64,000 nucleotides of DNA. Origin: Maricaulis alexandrii. Lineage in GTDB: Bacteria; Pseudomonadota; Alphaproteobacteria; Caulobacterales; Maricaulaceae. Location of the stretch: contig NZ_SWKP01000011.1 in the NCBI RefSeq assembly GCF_005871165.1, positions 40,735 to 104,734 on the forward strand. The letters run 5' to 3'. Each line of letters opens with the position of its first letter. Position 1 is the first letter of the stretch. This document shows positions 52,353-60,919 of the stretch, one piece after another. The translations under genes were made by a program, and so were the position numbers. Below the pieces are notes generated by a model. It did no database searches and had not been told where the DNA came from. It saw nothing but the letters and a program-made list of their open reading frames with translations.

Positions 52353-55028
52353 TTACCAAGAGCGGCTGATGGAGACGCTGAAGGAGGTGCCGACATCATA
52401 GGTGTCGACCGGCAGCACCACATCGCCATCGCTCTGGGTGGCTTCGTAATCATCGCCGAGAATGTTGCGGACCGAGAAACCGAAATCCCAGTCGGCATTG
52501 GCGACTTCAACCGTGCGGCTGTAGACGAAGTCCAGCGAGCTCGGGACCTGCTCGACGATCTCCGGGAGATTGTCGGACAGGTTGGCCACGGCGCGCGAAC
52601 GCTCACCCGTATAGTTGTAGAGCAGTGCCCCGCGAGCCCGGCCGTCGAAGGTTTCGAAACCGACCTGCACGTTGAACAAGTGCTCCGACTGCCCCTGCAG
52701 CGCCCGGCCATCCTGGATGAAGCCGGCCGCATTCAGCTCGAGAGCCAGCGGATTGCCGAAGGCACCCTGGGCCACCGTAACCGTGCCATCCGCGGAGACT
52801 TCCGACTGGATATAGGTGTAGTTCGTCTTGATGAACCACTCACGGTCATTGAAGAAGGGCTGGTCCCAGCGACCGGAGAGATCGAACACTTTTTCGTATT
52901 CGAACTCGGCACCCGTCAGCGTCGCTTCCGGAGCGTTGATGAAGGATGTGTTCAGGCCGTCACCGATCGGGATGATGAATTCCTCGATCGGATTGTCCAG
53001 GATCTTGTGGAACAGGCCGACGGTCACAAACTCCTCACGCCCGAAGTAATACTCCAGACGGGCATCGAAGCTCTCGATCTCGGTGTTCACAAGGAACGGG
53101 TTGCCCTGGAAGCGCTGGTCCGTTTCGGTGTTGAAGAACTCGGCGAATGCCAGCTCGCGGAATTGCGGGCGGGTGATCGACTGGGAGTAACCGGTACGGA
53201 GCTGCAGGTTATCGGCAAACGTCCAGGTCAGGGTCACGGCCGGCAGGAAGTAGTCTTCCTTGAGCTGAGTCTCGATCTGGCCGCTGTCGGCTGCATTGGC
53301 CGGGAAAGCATAGGTGTCGACACTTTGCTGTCCGCTTTCATAACGGCCACCAATCGCGGCGCGCACGAAAGGCGTCAGCTGGGCATCAACACCGGCATAG
53401 GCGGCTTCCACCTGCAATTCACCCGCATAGGCTTCCGGGAAGGTCAGACCGCCCGTTTCCACCAGACGCAGGCGGCTGTCGGTGATGTTCTGGTTCGCAA
53501 AGATGTAGTCGATGCGGGAGAACAGAAGATCCGCCGGAATGCCTTCGGAACCCTGTTCGAAGGAGAAGCGGCGCGTATAGGCGTCGCGTTCGCGCAGGGT
53601 GTAGGAATAACCACCGGACAGTTCGACATCGACGTCACCCAGGGTCAGCGGATAGGCGAGATCAAAGCCGCGGTCGCGGGTATTGTCCTCGATTTCCGAG
53701 AAACGGGTGAAGTTGTCGTTGATGTCGCCTTCATAACGATAGGTCTGAAGGGCATCTTCGTACTGGTAGTTCACGAAGCGCTGGTATGGCGCGTCACGCG
53801 TGGCCGTCGCGTCGGAAATCCGCCAGTCAAGGGACAGGTCGCCGAGGCCTTCGAACACGTGCTCGCCGGAGAGCTGGTTGAAGATCACCTGACGCTCGAA
53901 CCATTCGGTGTAGTCACCGCGAACAACGGCGGAAGAACCGGCGTTGAACTGTTCTTCGGAACGCGCGCCCTTGGTGGTCGAACGCAGCACCATGCTCAGG
54001 AAGTTGATTTCGTGGTCGTTGTACCAGTCAACGCCCACCGAGATCATGCCCGAGGCTTCGATCGTGTTTTCGGTCGACAGATAGTTGTCGATGCCTTCGC
54101 CAAGCGGCGCGAGGCCGGAGCGGTCCGCGGTCACCGGGCCGTTCTCGTAGACGAGACCATTGGAGCCGATGGAGCCCTTGCCGCGCTGACCCTGACGGGT
54201 CTCCCACGAATTGTCGTAGGAGAAGGCGCCGAGAACGCCGAGCGAGAAGCTGTCGAAATCGAAACGCTCACCGGCTTCCACTGCGATGTCGCCATTGGCG
54301 TCGACATCCACATTCTGAAGCACCCAGAGTTCCGAATTCACCAGCGAGCGGCCAATGGCCTGCTGCTGGTCGGCAGGCAGGTTGTTGCCGACGCGGGTCG
54401 TGTCGAACACGGCAGCCAGCTCCGCCGGCATGTCACGCAGACCGTCGTCATAGCCGAGCCAGTCCGTGTCGGACCCATCATAGGTCAGACCCCGATTGCC
54501 CGTCGTGACCGTGTCGAAACTGCCGCCCACGGAAACCGTCAGGAAACGGTCGTCCGGCAGGGTCGAGGTTTCGATACCGATCACACCACCGCCGAACTCA
54601 CCCGGGAATTGCGGGGAGAAGGTCTTCTGGACGAGCACATTCGAGAGAATGTTGGTCGGCAGAATGTCCAGCGGCGCGGCCCGGCGGAACGGTTCCGGCG
54701 ACGGCATCGGCGAGCCGTTGAGCAGCGTGTTGGAGTAACGTTCATTGAGGCCGCGGACGACGACAAACTTGCCGCCCGTGCTCGACAGACCGGTCACCCG
54801 GACCAGGGCCGCAGCCAGGTCGGAGTCGCCGGTGGTTTCCAGATCGTCGATCGAGAGGGCCGCAGAGACTTCCGAAGTGACGCGACGGTCATCCGGAATG
54901 TACTGGAAGCGGACCTGGATCACGTCTTCGGGTTCGGAGGTCGGAGCGTCCTGCGCGAAGGCGGCTACCGGAACAAGCGTCGTGGACGCCAGCAACGCAG
55001 CCGAGAGCGCGATTCGATTGGTTTTCAT
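52353..55028 (-). CDS. TonB-dependent outer-membrane receptor
   Basis: This 891-residue protein has a signal peptide (ALSAALLASTTLVPVAAFA) and then the plug domain: ALSIDDLETTGDSDLAAALV, GLSSTGGKFVVVRGLNERYS and FPGEFGGGVIGIETSTLPDD. The plug is followed by a large 22-strand-type barrel ending FSVSISRSW with the terminal aromatic. The ligand is unknown. It lacks an N-terminal signalling domain. The ATG at 55028 gives the natural signal peptide; one at 55040 is possible. It follows the duplicated lipoprotein gene by 70 bases, so the two probably act together. Confidence 0.93.
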   Translation of the reverse strand: MKTNRIALSAALLASTTLVPVAAFAQDAPTSEPEDVIQVRFQYIPDDRRVTSEVSAALSIDDLETTGDSDLAAALVRVTGLSSTGGKFVVVRGLNERYSNTLLNGSPMPSPEPFRRAAPLDILPTNILSNVLVQKTFSPQFPGEFGGGVIGIETSTLPDDRFLTVSVGGSFDTVTTGNRGLTYDGSDTDWLGYDDGLRDMPAELAAVFDTTRVGNNLPADQQQAIGRSLVNSELWVLQNVDVDANGDIAVEAGERFDFDSFSLGVLGAFSYDNSWETRQGQRGKGSIGSNGLVYENGPVTADRSGLAPLGEGIDNYLSTENTIEASGMISVGVDWYNDHEINFLSMVLRSTTKGARSEEQFNAGSSAVVRGDYTEWFERQVIFNQLSGEHVFEGLGDLSLDWRISDATATRDAPYQRFVNYQYEDALQTYRYEGDINDNFTRFSEIEDNTRDRGFDLAYPLTLGDVDVELSGGYSYTLRERDAYTRRFSFEQGSEGIPADLLFSRIDYIFANQNITDSRLRLVETGGLTFPEAYAGELQVEAAYAGVDAQLTPFVRAAIGGRYESGQQSVDTYAFPANAADSGQIETQLKEDYFLPAVTLTWTFADNLQLRTGYSQSITRPQFRELAFAEFFNTETDQRFQGNPFLVNTEIESFDARLEYYFGREEFVTVGLFHKILDNPIEEFIIPIGDGLNTSFINAPEATLTGAEFEYEKVFDLSGRWDQPFFNDREWFIKTNYTYIQSEVSADGTVTVAQGAFGNPLALELNAAGFIQDGRALQGQSEHLFNVQVGFETFDGRARGALLYNYTGERSRAVANLSDNLPEIVEQVPSSLDFVYSRTVEVANADWDFGFSVRNILGDDYEATQSDGDVVLPVDTYDVGTSFSVSISRSW

Positions 55029-55062
55029 CCTAATCACCATGTGACTGCATTCAAAACGAAGT

Positions 55063-55086
55063 CCTGGCCGGCCTGGGCCGGCCAGG
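55063..55086 (-). terminator. Strong hairpin between the lipoprotein and receptor genes
   Basis: A perfect 11-base stem with a two-base loop, built of GGCCGGCC units (55063-55073 with 55076-55086), sits in the 70-base gap. It has no T-run. It could lower receptor expression relative to the lipoprotein or protect the upstream mRNA. Confidence 0.5.
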
Positions 55087-55098
55087 GGCTCGGTTGCG

Positions 55099-57972
55099 TT
55101 ACTGGGTGCGACGGAAGGTCCAGCCCTGGTACCAGGTGTCGTTCGCGTCCTCGACGGCGCCGACATAGGTGGTGGGGGTGAACCAGCTGTCGATGGCGTT
55201 CACGTCCGTGACCGTGGTGGCCAGTTCCGTGGCGCTCGGCACGACACCGCTATTGCCCGGGATGAAGGCAAAGCCGGACATGCCGTTGGTGGCGCTGTCG
55301 ACATTGTTGATCATGGTGTTGTTGAACCAGTCGGCCACATCCACCAGATCGTTGGCACCATCGTCAGCGAAGTTCTCCGTACAGTTGAAGAACACCGACT
55401 GGACGATCAGGTCTTCATCGGCCGGACGGCCATTGTTGAAGGTGATGCCGTCGAAGGTCGCGTCGTCATCGATGTCCAGGCACTGCTCGCCCATGTCGAC
55501 CACGATGCCGTTGTAGAACTCACCGGCGGTACCGGCGCGCAGCAGCATGCCGTCATCCGATTCCGCGGCACCACGTTCACCGATGATGGTGAAGTTGGCG
55601 ATACGCGGGTTGGAGCGCGGCGTCAGGTCGTTGTTCGAGGAACGGTTGTCGAACTCGAAGCCCTGGTCGGCATCATCGCCCGACTGGGCCACGATCACGA
55701 ACTGGGCGCGGCCGATCCAGCCATCGGTGTAGTCGAAGCTGTCATCAGCATTGCCGGTCAGGACCACGTGGCGAACATCGACGGTACCGCCGAACATCTC
55801 GATGCCGTCATCGGCATTGTTGTGGACCTGGATGTAATCGACTTCCGTACCGGATCCGATGCCCTGGAAGGCGATGCCGTTAAGCTCGTCTTCATTGTTG
55901 ATCAGGAAGCCGGCATAGCGGACCTGCGTGTAGAAGAGATTGCCGGTGTCGTCGTCGACCGTGGCGCCGCCGAACAGGCCGGAAGAGCCCTCGCCCGACT
56001 TTTCGCAATCCACGGTGCCGCCGGTGGCCGTACCGTCGATACAGGCATTGATCGGCGCGCGGCCGTTCAGCACCAGACCGCCCCATTGACCCCGGTCATT
56101 GGCACCCACCGTGCCTTCGACGTCCGAGCGGGCCGTCATGACGACCGGCGAGGTTGCTGTACCGTTGGAGTTGATGGTCGAGCCACGGGCCACGACGATA
56201 TAGTCGGAACCGGCGGTGCCGAAGATGGTGACACCCGGATCGATCGTCAGGCTGGCTTCGATGCCGGACGGCAGCGGGCTGGCCGGATCGGGGCCGCGGT
56301 CCACACCGACGAAGACCGGACCGACCAGCTCGTAGATCGAGCCGCGGGTCAGACGAACGTCAGAGGTGATGTTGCCGGTGATCTGGCAGATGCGGGAGCC
56401 GTTGATGGTCTCGGCGCTCTCGGTCGTGCCGGCCGGACAGCCCGGATCCTCGAACAGGTCGAAGGTCCAGCCCGCCGCCCAGTTGGAGGCGCTCGTTTCG
56501 GACGGCGAGAAGGCACCGACGAAGCTCGTGGCGTCAAAATAGCTGTCGATGGCGTTGACGTCGGTGACGGTCGTGGCCAGTTCCTGCGGGCCCGGGAAGA
56601 CCCCGGCCATGGAATTGGTCGCACTGTCGACATTGTTGATCATGGTGTTGTTGAACCAGTCGGCCACATCCACCAGATCGTCGGCACCGTCATCGGCGAA
56701 GTTTTCGGTACAATTAAAGAAGACCGACTGGACGATCAGCGCTTCGGAGGCCGGGCGGCCATTGTTGAAGGTGATGCCGTCGAAGGTCGCGTCGTCGTCA
56801 ATGTCCAGGCACTGCTCGCCCATGTCGACCACGATGCCGTTGTAGAACTCACCGGCGGTACCGGCGCGCAGCAGCATGCCGTCGTCGGATTCGGCTGCAT
56901 TGCGCTCACCAATGATGGTGAAGTTGGAGATCATCGGGTTGGAGCGCGGCGTCAGGTCGTTGTTCGAGGAGCGGTTGTCGAACTCGAAGCCCTGGTCGGC
57001 ATCGTCGCCGGACTGGCGGACCAGCACGTATTGGGCGCGGCCGACCCAGCCATCCGTGTAGTCGAAGCTGTCATCGGCATTGCCGGTCAGCACGACGTGG
57101 TTCACGTCAACAGCGCCACCGAACATCTCGATGCCGTCATCGGCATTGTTGTGGACCTGGATGTAGTCGACTTCCGTGCCATTACCGACACCCTGGAAGG
57201 CGATACCATTCAGCTCGTCTTCATTGTTGATCAGGAAGCCGGCATAGCGGACCTGGACATAGCGCAGGATGCCGCTGTCATCGGCCGGATTGTCGCCACC
57301 GAACAGGCCGGAAGAGCCTTCGCCGGACTTTTCACAATCGGCGGAACCGCCAACGGCCGTGCCATCGATACAGGCATTGATCGGCGCGCGGCCATTGATG
57401 ATCACGCCGCCCCACTGGCCCCGGTCGTTCTCACCGACCGTGCCTTCGATGTCGGAGCGCGAGGTGAAGACGATCGGGCTGTCGGCCGTGCCGACGGCCT
57501 CGATGCGCGAGCCGCGGGCGACCACGATATAGTCGGAGCCTTCCGAACCGAACAGCGTGGCACCGGCGCCGATTTCCAGCGTCACCGGCGTGCCGCCGGC
57601 GGACAGGTTGCCATCCTTCTGGGCCACGGCACCGTCGTCCAGACCGATGAAGGTCGGGCCGGTGATGATCACGCCGGCATTGGCCGGGATCACCGTGTCC
57701 TGGGTGATGTTGCCGGTGATCTCACAGGCATTGATCGTGATGTCGCCATTCGTGACGGACGTTTCGCGGACCGAACCCGTGCCGCAGCCACCGGCCGGGA
57801 TCAGATCGATCGTGGTCTGGCTTCCGCCACCACCACCGCCGCCGCCACCACCGGGAGGCGTGCCCAGGTCTTCATTACCCGGGGAGGAGATGGACGTATC
57901 TGCGCACGCCGCGAAAAAGGCGCACGCGGTGGTCACAAGCAGGAGCTCGCGAAAGTTTTTCTTCACCGACAT
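55099..57972 (-). CDS. Large repeated surface lipoprotein upstream of the TonB receptor
   Basis: This 957-residue lipoprotein starts MSVKKNFRELLLVTTACAFF, with a lipobox ending AACAD, then a ten-glycine run (GTPPGGGGGGG region). The rest is two tandem copies of about 440 residues. Each holds GSDYIVVARGS, GRAPINACIDGTA, VDYIQVHNNADDGIEMFGG and FFNCTENFADD. Short repeated beta segments such as ADDSFDYTDGW suggest a right-handed parallel beta-helix. The two copies share cysteines in ACIDG, DCEKSGEG, GEQCLD and FFNCTE. I do not recognise a defined function. Its partner TonB receptor and the secretion operon downstream suggest surface exposure or type II export. A Pho-like box lies upstream. Confidence 0.85.
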   Translation of the reverse strand: MSVKKNFRELLLVTTACAFFAACADTSISSPGNEDLGTPPGGGGGGGGGGSQTTIDLIPAGGCGTGSVRETSVTNGDITINACEITGNITQDTVIPANAGVIITGPTFIGLDDGAVAQKDGNLSAGGTPVTLEIGAGATLFGSEGSDYIVVARGSRIEAVGTADSPIVFTSRSDIEGTVGENDRGQWGGVIINGRAPINACIDGTAVGGSADCEKSGEGSSGLFGGDNPADDSGILRYVQVRYAGFLINNEDELNGIAFQGVGNGTEVDYIQVHNNADDGIEMFGGAVDVNHVVLTGNADDSFDYTDGWVGRAQYVLVRQSGDDADQGFEFDNRSSNNDLTPRSNPMISNFTIIGERNAAESDDGMLLRAGTAGEFYNGIVVDMGEQCLDIDDDATFDGITFNNGRPASEALIVQSVFFNCTENFADDGADDLVDVADWFNNTMINNVDSATNSMAGVFPGPQELATTVTDVNAIDSYFDATSFVGAFSPSETSASNWAAGWTFDLFEDPGCPAGTTESAETINGSRICQITGNITSDVRLTRGSIYELVGPVFVGVDRGPDPASPLPSGIEASLTIDPGVTIFGTAGSDYIVVARGSTINSNGTATSPVVMTARSDVEGTVGANDRGQWGGLVLNGRAPINACIDGTATGGTVDCEKSGEGSSGLFGGATVDDDTGNLFYTQVRYAGFLINNEDELNGIAFQGIGSGTEVDYIQVHNNADDGIEMFGGTVDVRHVVLTGNADDSFDYTDGWIGRAQFVIVAQSGDDADQGFEFDNRSSNNDLTPRSNPRIANFTIIGERGAAESDDGMLLRAGTAGEFYNGIVVDMGEQCLDIDDDATFDGITFNNGRPADEDLIVQSVFFNCTENFADDGANDLVDVADWFNNTMINNVDSATNGMSGFAFIPGNSGVVPSATELATTVTDVNAIDSWFTPTTYVGAVEDANDTWYQGWTFRRTQ
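55185..57570 (-). repeat. Intragenic tandem duplication, period 1329 bases
   Basis: Matching landmarks recur exactly 1329 bases apart over most of the repeat (for example 55802 and 57131; 55911 and 57240; 56201 and 57530). Near the left end the offset becomes 1356 because one copy has nine extra codons. Unit 2 is about 55185-56240 and unit 1 about 56541-57570. Long stretches are almost identical at DNA level, pointing to recent or gene-converted duplication. Confidence 0.92.
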
Positions 57973-58539
57973 TGAAGACCCCCAAAAGGATTGAATCTCG
58001 ACTACGGCGGCCCGGCGGATCCGGACCTGACCGCATGGCGGGGGGATAAACATCAGCTTTGTAACGCTTGAATGACATCCGCCTGAGCCCACAGGCGAAT
58101 TCATGCCGTCGCCGGACACCAGTCCTGGGGGTCACGCCGGTCAGGGCCGACTATATGCAGGCTGTACAAGGGTTTTCGCGCCTGAACTGTTTCGGGTATT
58201 CCCGAAGCATTGTACTTTGAATTTTTTGCGACAACTCGGAATGTGACACTTCTTTTACAGAATTCACGCCCGTCCTCGCGATAATGATTGAATTGCGAGT
58301 CAAGACCAGACGGTCCGTGGACAGATCAATATTTGCACGCCTTGAAATCCGGGCCCGTCCTGACCACACTGGGGTCGCGTTTCGCAACCGGAGGCATCCC
58401 ATGATGAGCCCCTCCCCGACTATGTGCACCGCACAAAAAATTCCCGCTTTACACAGCGCTTATGTGACTTTAATTGCGCTTCTCCCGGCGGAGGCGACGA
58501 TGCCGGATTGGGTTAACTGCCAACAGGGGGTCACGTGAG
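57973..58539. other. Divergent intergenic region, lipoprotein to ornithine decarboxylase
   Basis: These 567 bases lie between two genes that read outward and are AT-richer in their middle (58200-58300). They hold the candidate Pho box at 58243-58260. No open frame with coding character, tRNA or riboswitch-like fold was seen. Confidence 0.5.
58243..58260 (-). promoter_or_regulatory. Candidate Pho box upstream of the lipoprotein-receptor operon
   Basis: On the minus strand, CTGTAAA-AGAA-GTGTCAC gives two 7-mers at 11-base spacing that resemble CTGTCAT (five of seven each). The layout and the GTGTC half closely match the phnC site. It is 271 bases upstream of the lipoprotein start, a little distant, so an untranslated leader would be needed. 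Confidence 0.45.
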
Positions 58540-59778
58540 TTGCACACGTACCATACTCCCCTGGACCTGGTCCGTTCACGGCACGTAGAAAATCCGGTCG
58601 TCTGCGCACGTCCGGATCGTGTCGAACACGCGAGCCACTGGTTCCAGGACAATTTTCCGGGCGAAGTCCTCTACGCCGTCAAAGCCAATCCGAGCCCCTG
58701 GATTCTCCAGACGCTCCACAAGGCCGGCACGCGCTTCTTCGACGTCGCATCGATTCCTGAAATCAAGCTGGTGACCGAGCATTGCCCCGGCGCCCGCATG
58801 GCCTTTCTGCATCCGGTCAAAAGCCGCGAGAGCATTCGCCGCGCCTATTATGAATTCGGCGTGCGCATCTTTGCCCTCGACTGCGAAGCCGAGCTGCAGA
58901 AAATCGTCGAGGAAACGAACTACGCCAAGGATGTGACCTTCATCGTCCGCCTGGCCGTGTCCAATGACGGCGCGATCTTCTCGCTGGCCGGCAAGTTCGG
59001 CGTGCCCGCCTATGAGGCGGCGGAGCTGATCCGCAAGGCGCGCTCTCATGCCGACGAGCTGGGGGTCAGCTTCCATGTCGGCTCGCAATGCATGCAGCCC
59101 TCGGCCTATCGCTCCGCCATGCTGGAAGCCTCTCGCCTGATCGTTCAGGCCGGGGTGACCGTGGACATTGTCGATGTCGGCGGCGGCTTTCCTTCCATCT
59201 ATCCGGGCATGACCCCGCCGCCGCTCGATGAGTACATCACGGCGATCGAGGATGCCTTCGAGGAGATGATGGTGCTGGAGAATGCCGATCTGTGGTGTGA
59301 ACCCGGCCGCGCCCTCGTCGCCGAGTGCGAGAGCCTGCTGACCCGGGTCGAACTGGTGAAGGGCGATGCCCTCTACCTGAATGACGGCGCCTATGGCCGC
59401 CTGTTCGATGCCGCCCACGCCAAATGGCCCTTCCCGGTGCGCCTGCACCGCGCCAAGGGCGAGCCCGGCGAGACCACCGCCTCTTTCCGCCTGTTCGGCC
59501 CGACCTGCGATTCGATGGATGCCATTCCCGGCCCGTTCGAACTGCCGGCGGACATTGCCGAGGGCGACATCATCGAGATCGGCATGCTCGGCGCCTATGG
59601 CACCGCGCTGGCCACGGACTTCAACGGTTTCGGAACCGTCGAACGCGTCACGGTTGAGGATATGCCCTGGCCGTCTATGTTCGAGGTCCAACCCGATCAG
59701 GCGGACGACACGGAATCGACCGTCATTTCCTTTGCGCGCGCCCGGCGCCGCCGCCCCAGACTTAGGAGACGTGCATGA
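58540..59778 (+). CDS. Ornithine/lysine decarboxylase, alanine-racemase fold (group IV)
   Basis: This 412-residue PLP enzyme makes putrescine (or cadaverine) from ornithine (or lysine). Key blocks are GEVLYAVKANPSPWILQTLH with the PLP lysine, FHVGSQCMQPSAYRSAML, DVGGGFPSIYPG, CEPGRALVAECESLL and FGPTCDSMDAIPG with the substrate-binding cysteine and aspartate. The start is a TTG at 58540 with AGGGGG eight bases upstream; no ATG is well placed. The C-terminus has an Arg-rich tail (ARRRRPRLRRRA). Its stop overlaps the next gene's start (ATGA), linking it to polyamine synthesis. Confidence 0.9.
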   Translation: MHTYHTPLDLVRSRHVENPVVCARPDRVEHASHWFQDNFPGEVLYAVKANPSPWILQTLHKAGTRFFDVASIPEIKLVTEHCPGARMAFLHPVKSRESIRRAYYEFGVRIFALDCEAELQKIVEETNYAKDVTFIVRLAVSNDGAIFSLAGKFGVPAYEAAELIRKARSHADELGVSFHVGSQCMQPSAYRSAMLEASRLIVQAGVTVDIVDVGGGFPSIYPGMTPPPLDEYITAIEDAFEEMMVLENADLWCEPGRALVAECESLLTRVELVKGDALYLNDGAYGRLFDAAHAKWPFPVRLHRAKGEPGETTASFRLFGPTCDSMDAIPGPFELPADIAEGDIIEIGMLGAYGTALATDFNGFGTVERVTVEDMPWPSMFEVQPDQADDTESTVISFARARRRRPRLRRRA

Positions 59779-60821
59779 GCGAGACCTCGAACCGCAAGGC
59801 CGAGCTGCTCTCTTCCCCGATCGAGCATATCGACATCACGGCCTTTGACGGCCGCCAGATGATCGACAGCTGGGAGAAGATGTCCTTCACCTCGCGTGAC
59901 GCGGCCCGCGCCGCCCGCATCCTGCAAGCCGCTGTCGCGGATCCGGACTGCTCGGTCATCCTGACCCTGGCCGGTTCCACCTCGGCCGGCGGCTGCATGC
60001 ATGTCTGGCGTGACATGGTCCGTCACAACATGGTCGACGCCATCGTCTCCACCGGTGCCTCCATCGTGGACATGGACTTCTTCGAGGCCATGGGCTTCAA
60101 GCATTACCAGGCACGGGAAATCCCCGACGACCGGGTGCTGCGCGATCTTTATATCGACCGCATCTACGACACCTATATCGACGAGGAAGAACTCCAGGCC
60201 TGCGACCACGCCACGCTGGAAATCGCCGACATGCTCGAGCCGGGACCGCGCTCCTCGCGCTCCTACATCAAGGCGATGGGCAAATGGCTGGCCGACGGCA
60301 ATGCCAAGAAGCCCGGCTCCCTCGTGCAGGAATGCTATGAGCACGGCGTGCCGATCTTCTGCCCGGCCTTCTCCGACTGTTCCGCCGGCTTCGGCCTGGT
60401 GAAGCACCAGGTCCAGCGCATGAAGGAAAACAAGCCCTACCTGTCCATCGACAGCGTGGCCGATTTCCGCGAGCTGACCGAGATCAAGATCAAGGCCGGC
60501 ACGACGGGCCTGTTCATGGTCGGCGGCGGCGTGCCGAAGAACTTCGCCCAGGACACCGTGGTCTGCGCGGAAATCCTCGGCGAGGACGTTCCGATGCACG
60601 CCTACGCCGTCCAGATCACCGTCGCCGACGTCCGCGACGGCGCCTGCTCCTCCTCCACGCTCAAGGAAGCCTGCTCCTGGGGCAAGGTCGACGTCGCCCT
60701 GGAACAAATGGTCTTCGCCGAAGCGAGCACCGTCGCCCCGGTCATCGTCTCCGACGTCTACCACCGCAAGGCCTGGGAAAAGCGTCCCCGTCACCGCTAT
60801 GGCGACATGTTCCAGGACTGA
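59775..60821 (+). CDS. Deoxyhypusine-synthase-like enzyme, probably polyamine (homospermidine) synthase
   Basis: This 348-residue protein has the deoxyhypusine synthase fold: LTLAGSTSAGGCMHVWRDMV, FCPAFSDCSAGFGLVKHQVQ, MVGGGVPKNFAQDTV and LKEACSWGKVDVALEQMV. The last contains the SWGK segment whose lysine is the catalytic residue in true deoxyhypusine synthase. Bacteria lack eIF5A, so deoxyhypusine is not the product. In operon with an ornithine decarboxylase the likely reaction is aminobutyl transfer between polyamines, giving homospermidine; this is inference. AGGAGA precedes the ATG. Confidence 0.88.
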   Translation: MSETSNRKAELLSSPIEHIDITAFDGRQMIDSWEKMSFTSRDAARAARILQAAVADPDCSVILTLAGSTSAGGCMHVWRDMVRHNMVDAIVSTGASIVDMDFFEAMGFKHYQAREIPDDRVLRDLYIDRIYDTYIDEEELQACDHATLEIADMLEPGPRSSRSYIKAMGKWLADGNAKKPGSLVQECYEHGVPIFCPAFSDCSAGFGLVKHQVQRMKENKPYLSIDSVADFRELTEIKIKAGTTGLFMVGGGVPKNFAQDTVVCAEILGEDVPMHAYAVQITVADVRDGACSSSTLKEACSWGKVDVALEQMVFAEASTVAPVIVSDVYHRKAWEKRPRHRYGDMFQD

Positions 60822-60846
60822 GGTTCTGGGAAATGGGAATGAAAGA

Positions 60847-60878
60847 AGCCCCGGTGCAGAGCGCCGGGGCTTTTTTTC
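60847..60878 (+). terminator. Terminator after the polyamine operon
   Basis: An 8-base stem AGCCCCGG/CCGGGGCT (60847-60854 with 60864-60871) is followed by seven T. It lies 26 bases past the stop and would end the rightward transcript before the convergent HEPN-like gene. Confidence 0.9.
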
Positions 60879-60919
60879 CAACAAATCTACACAGCTTCAG
60901 AGAGGCATATTCAGGAAGC

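Noticed and set aside
52680..55181. Long plus-strand frame opposite the TonB receptor
   Set aside because: Antisense shadow; the receptor on the minus strand has signal peptide, plug and barrel.
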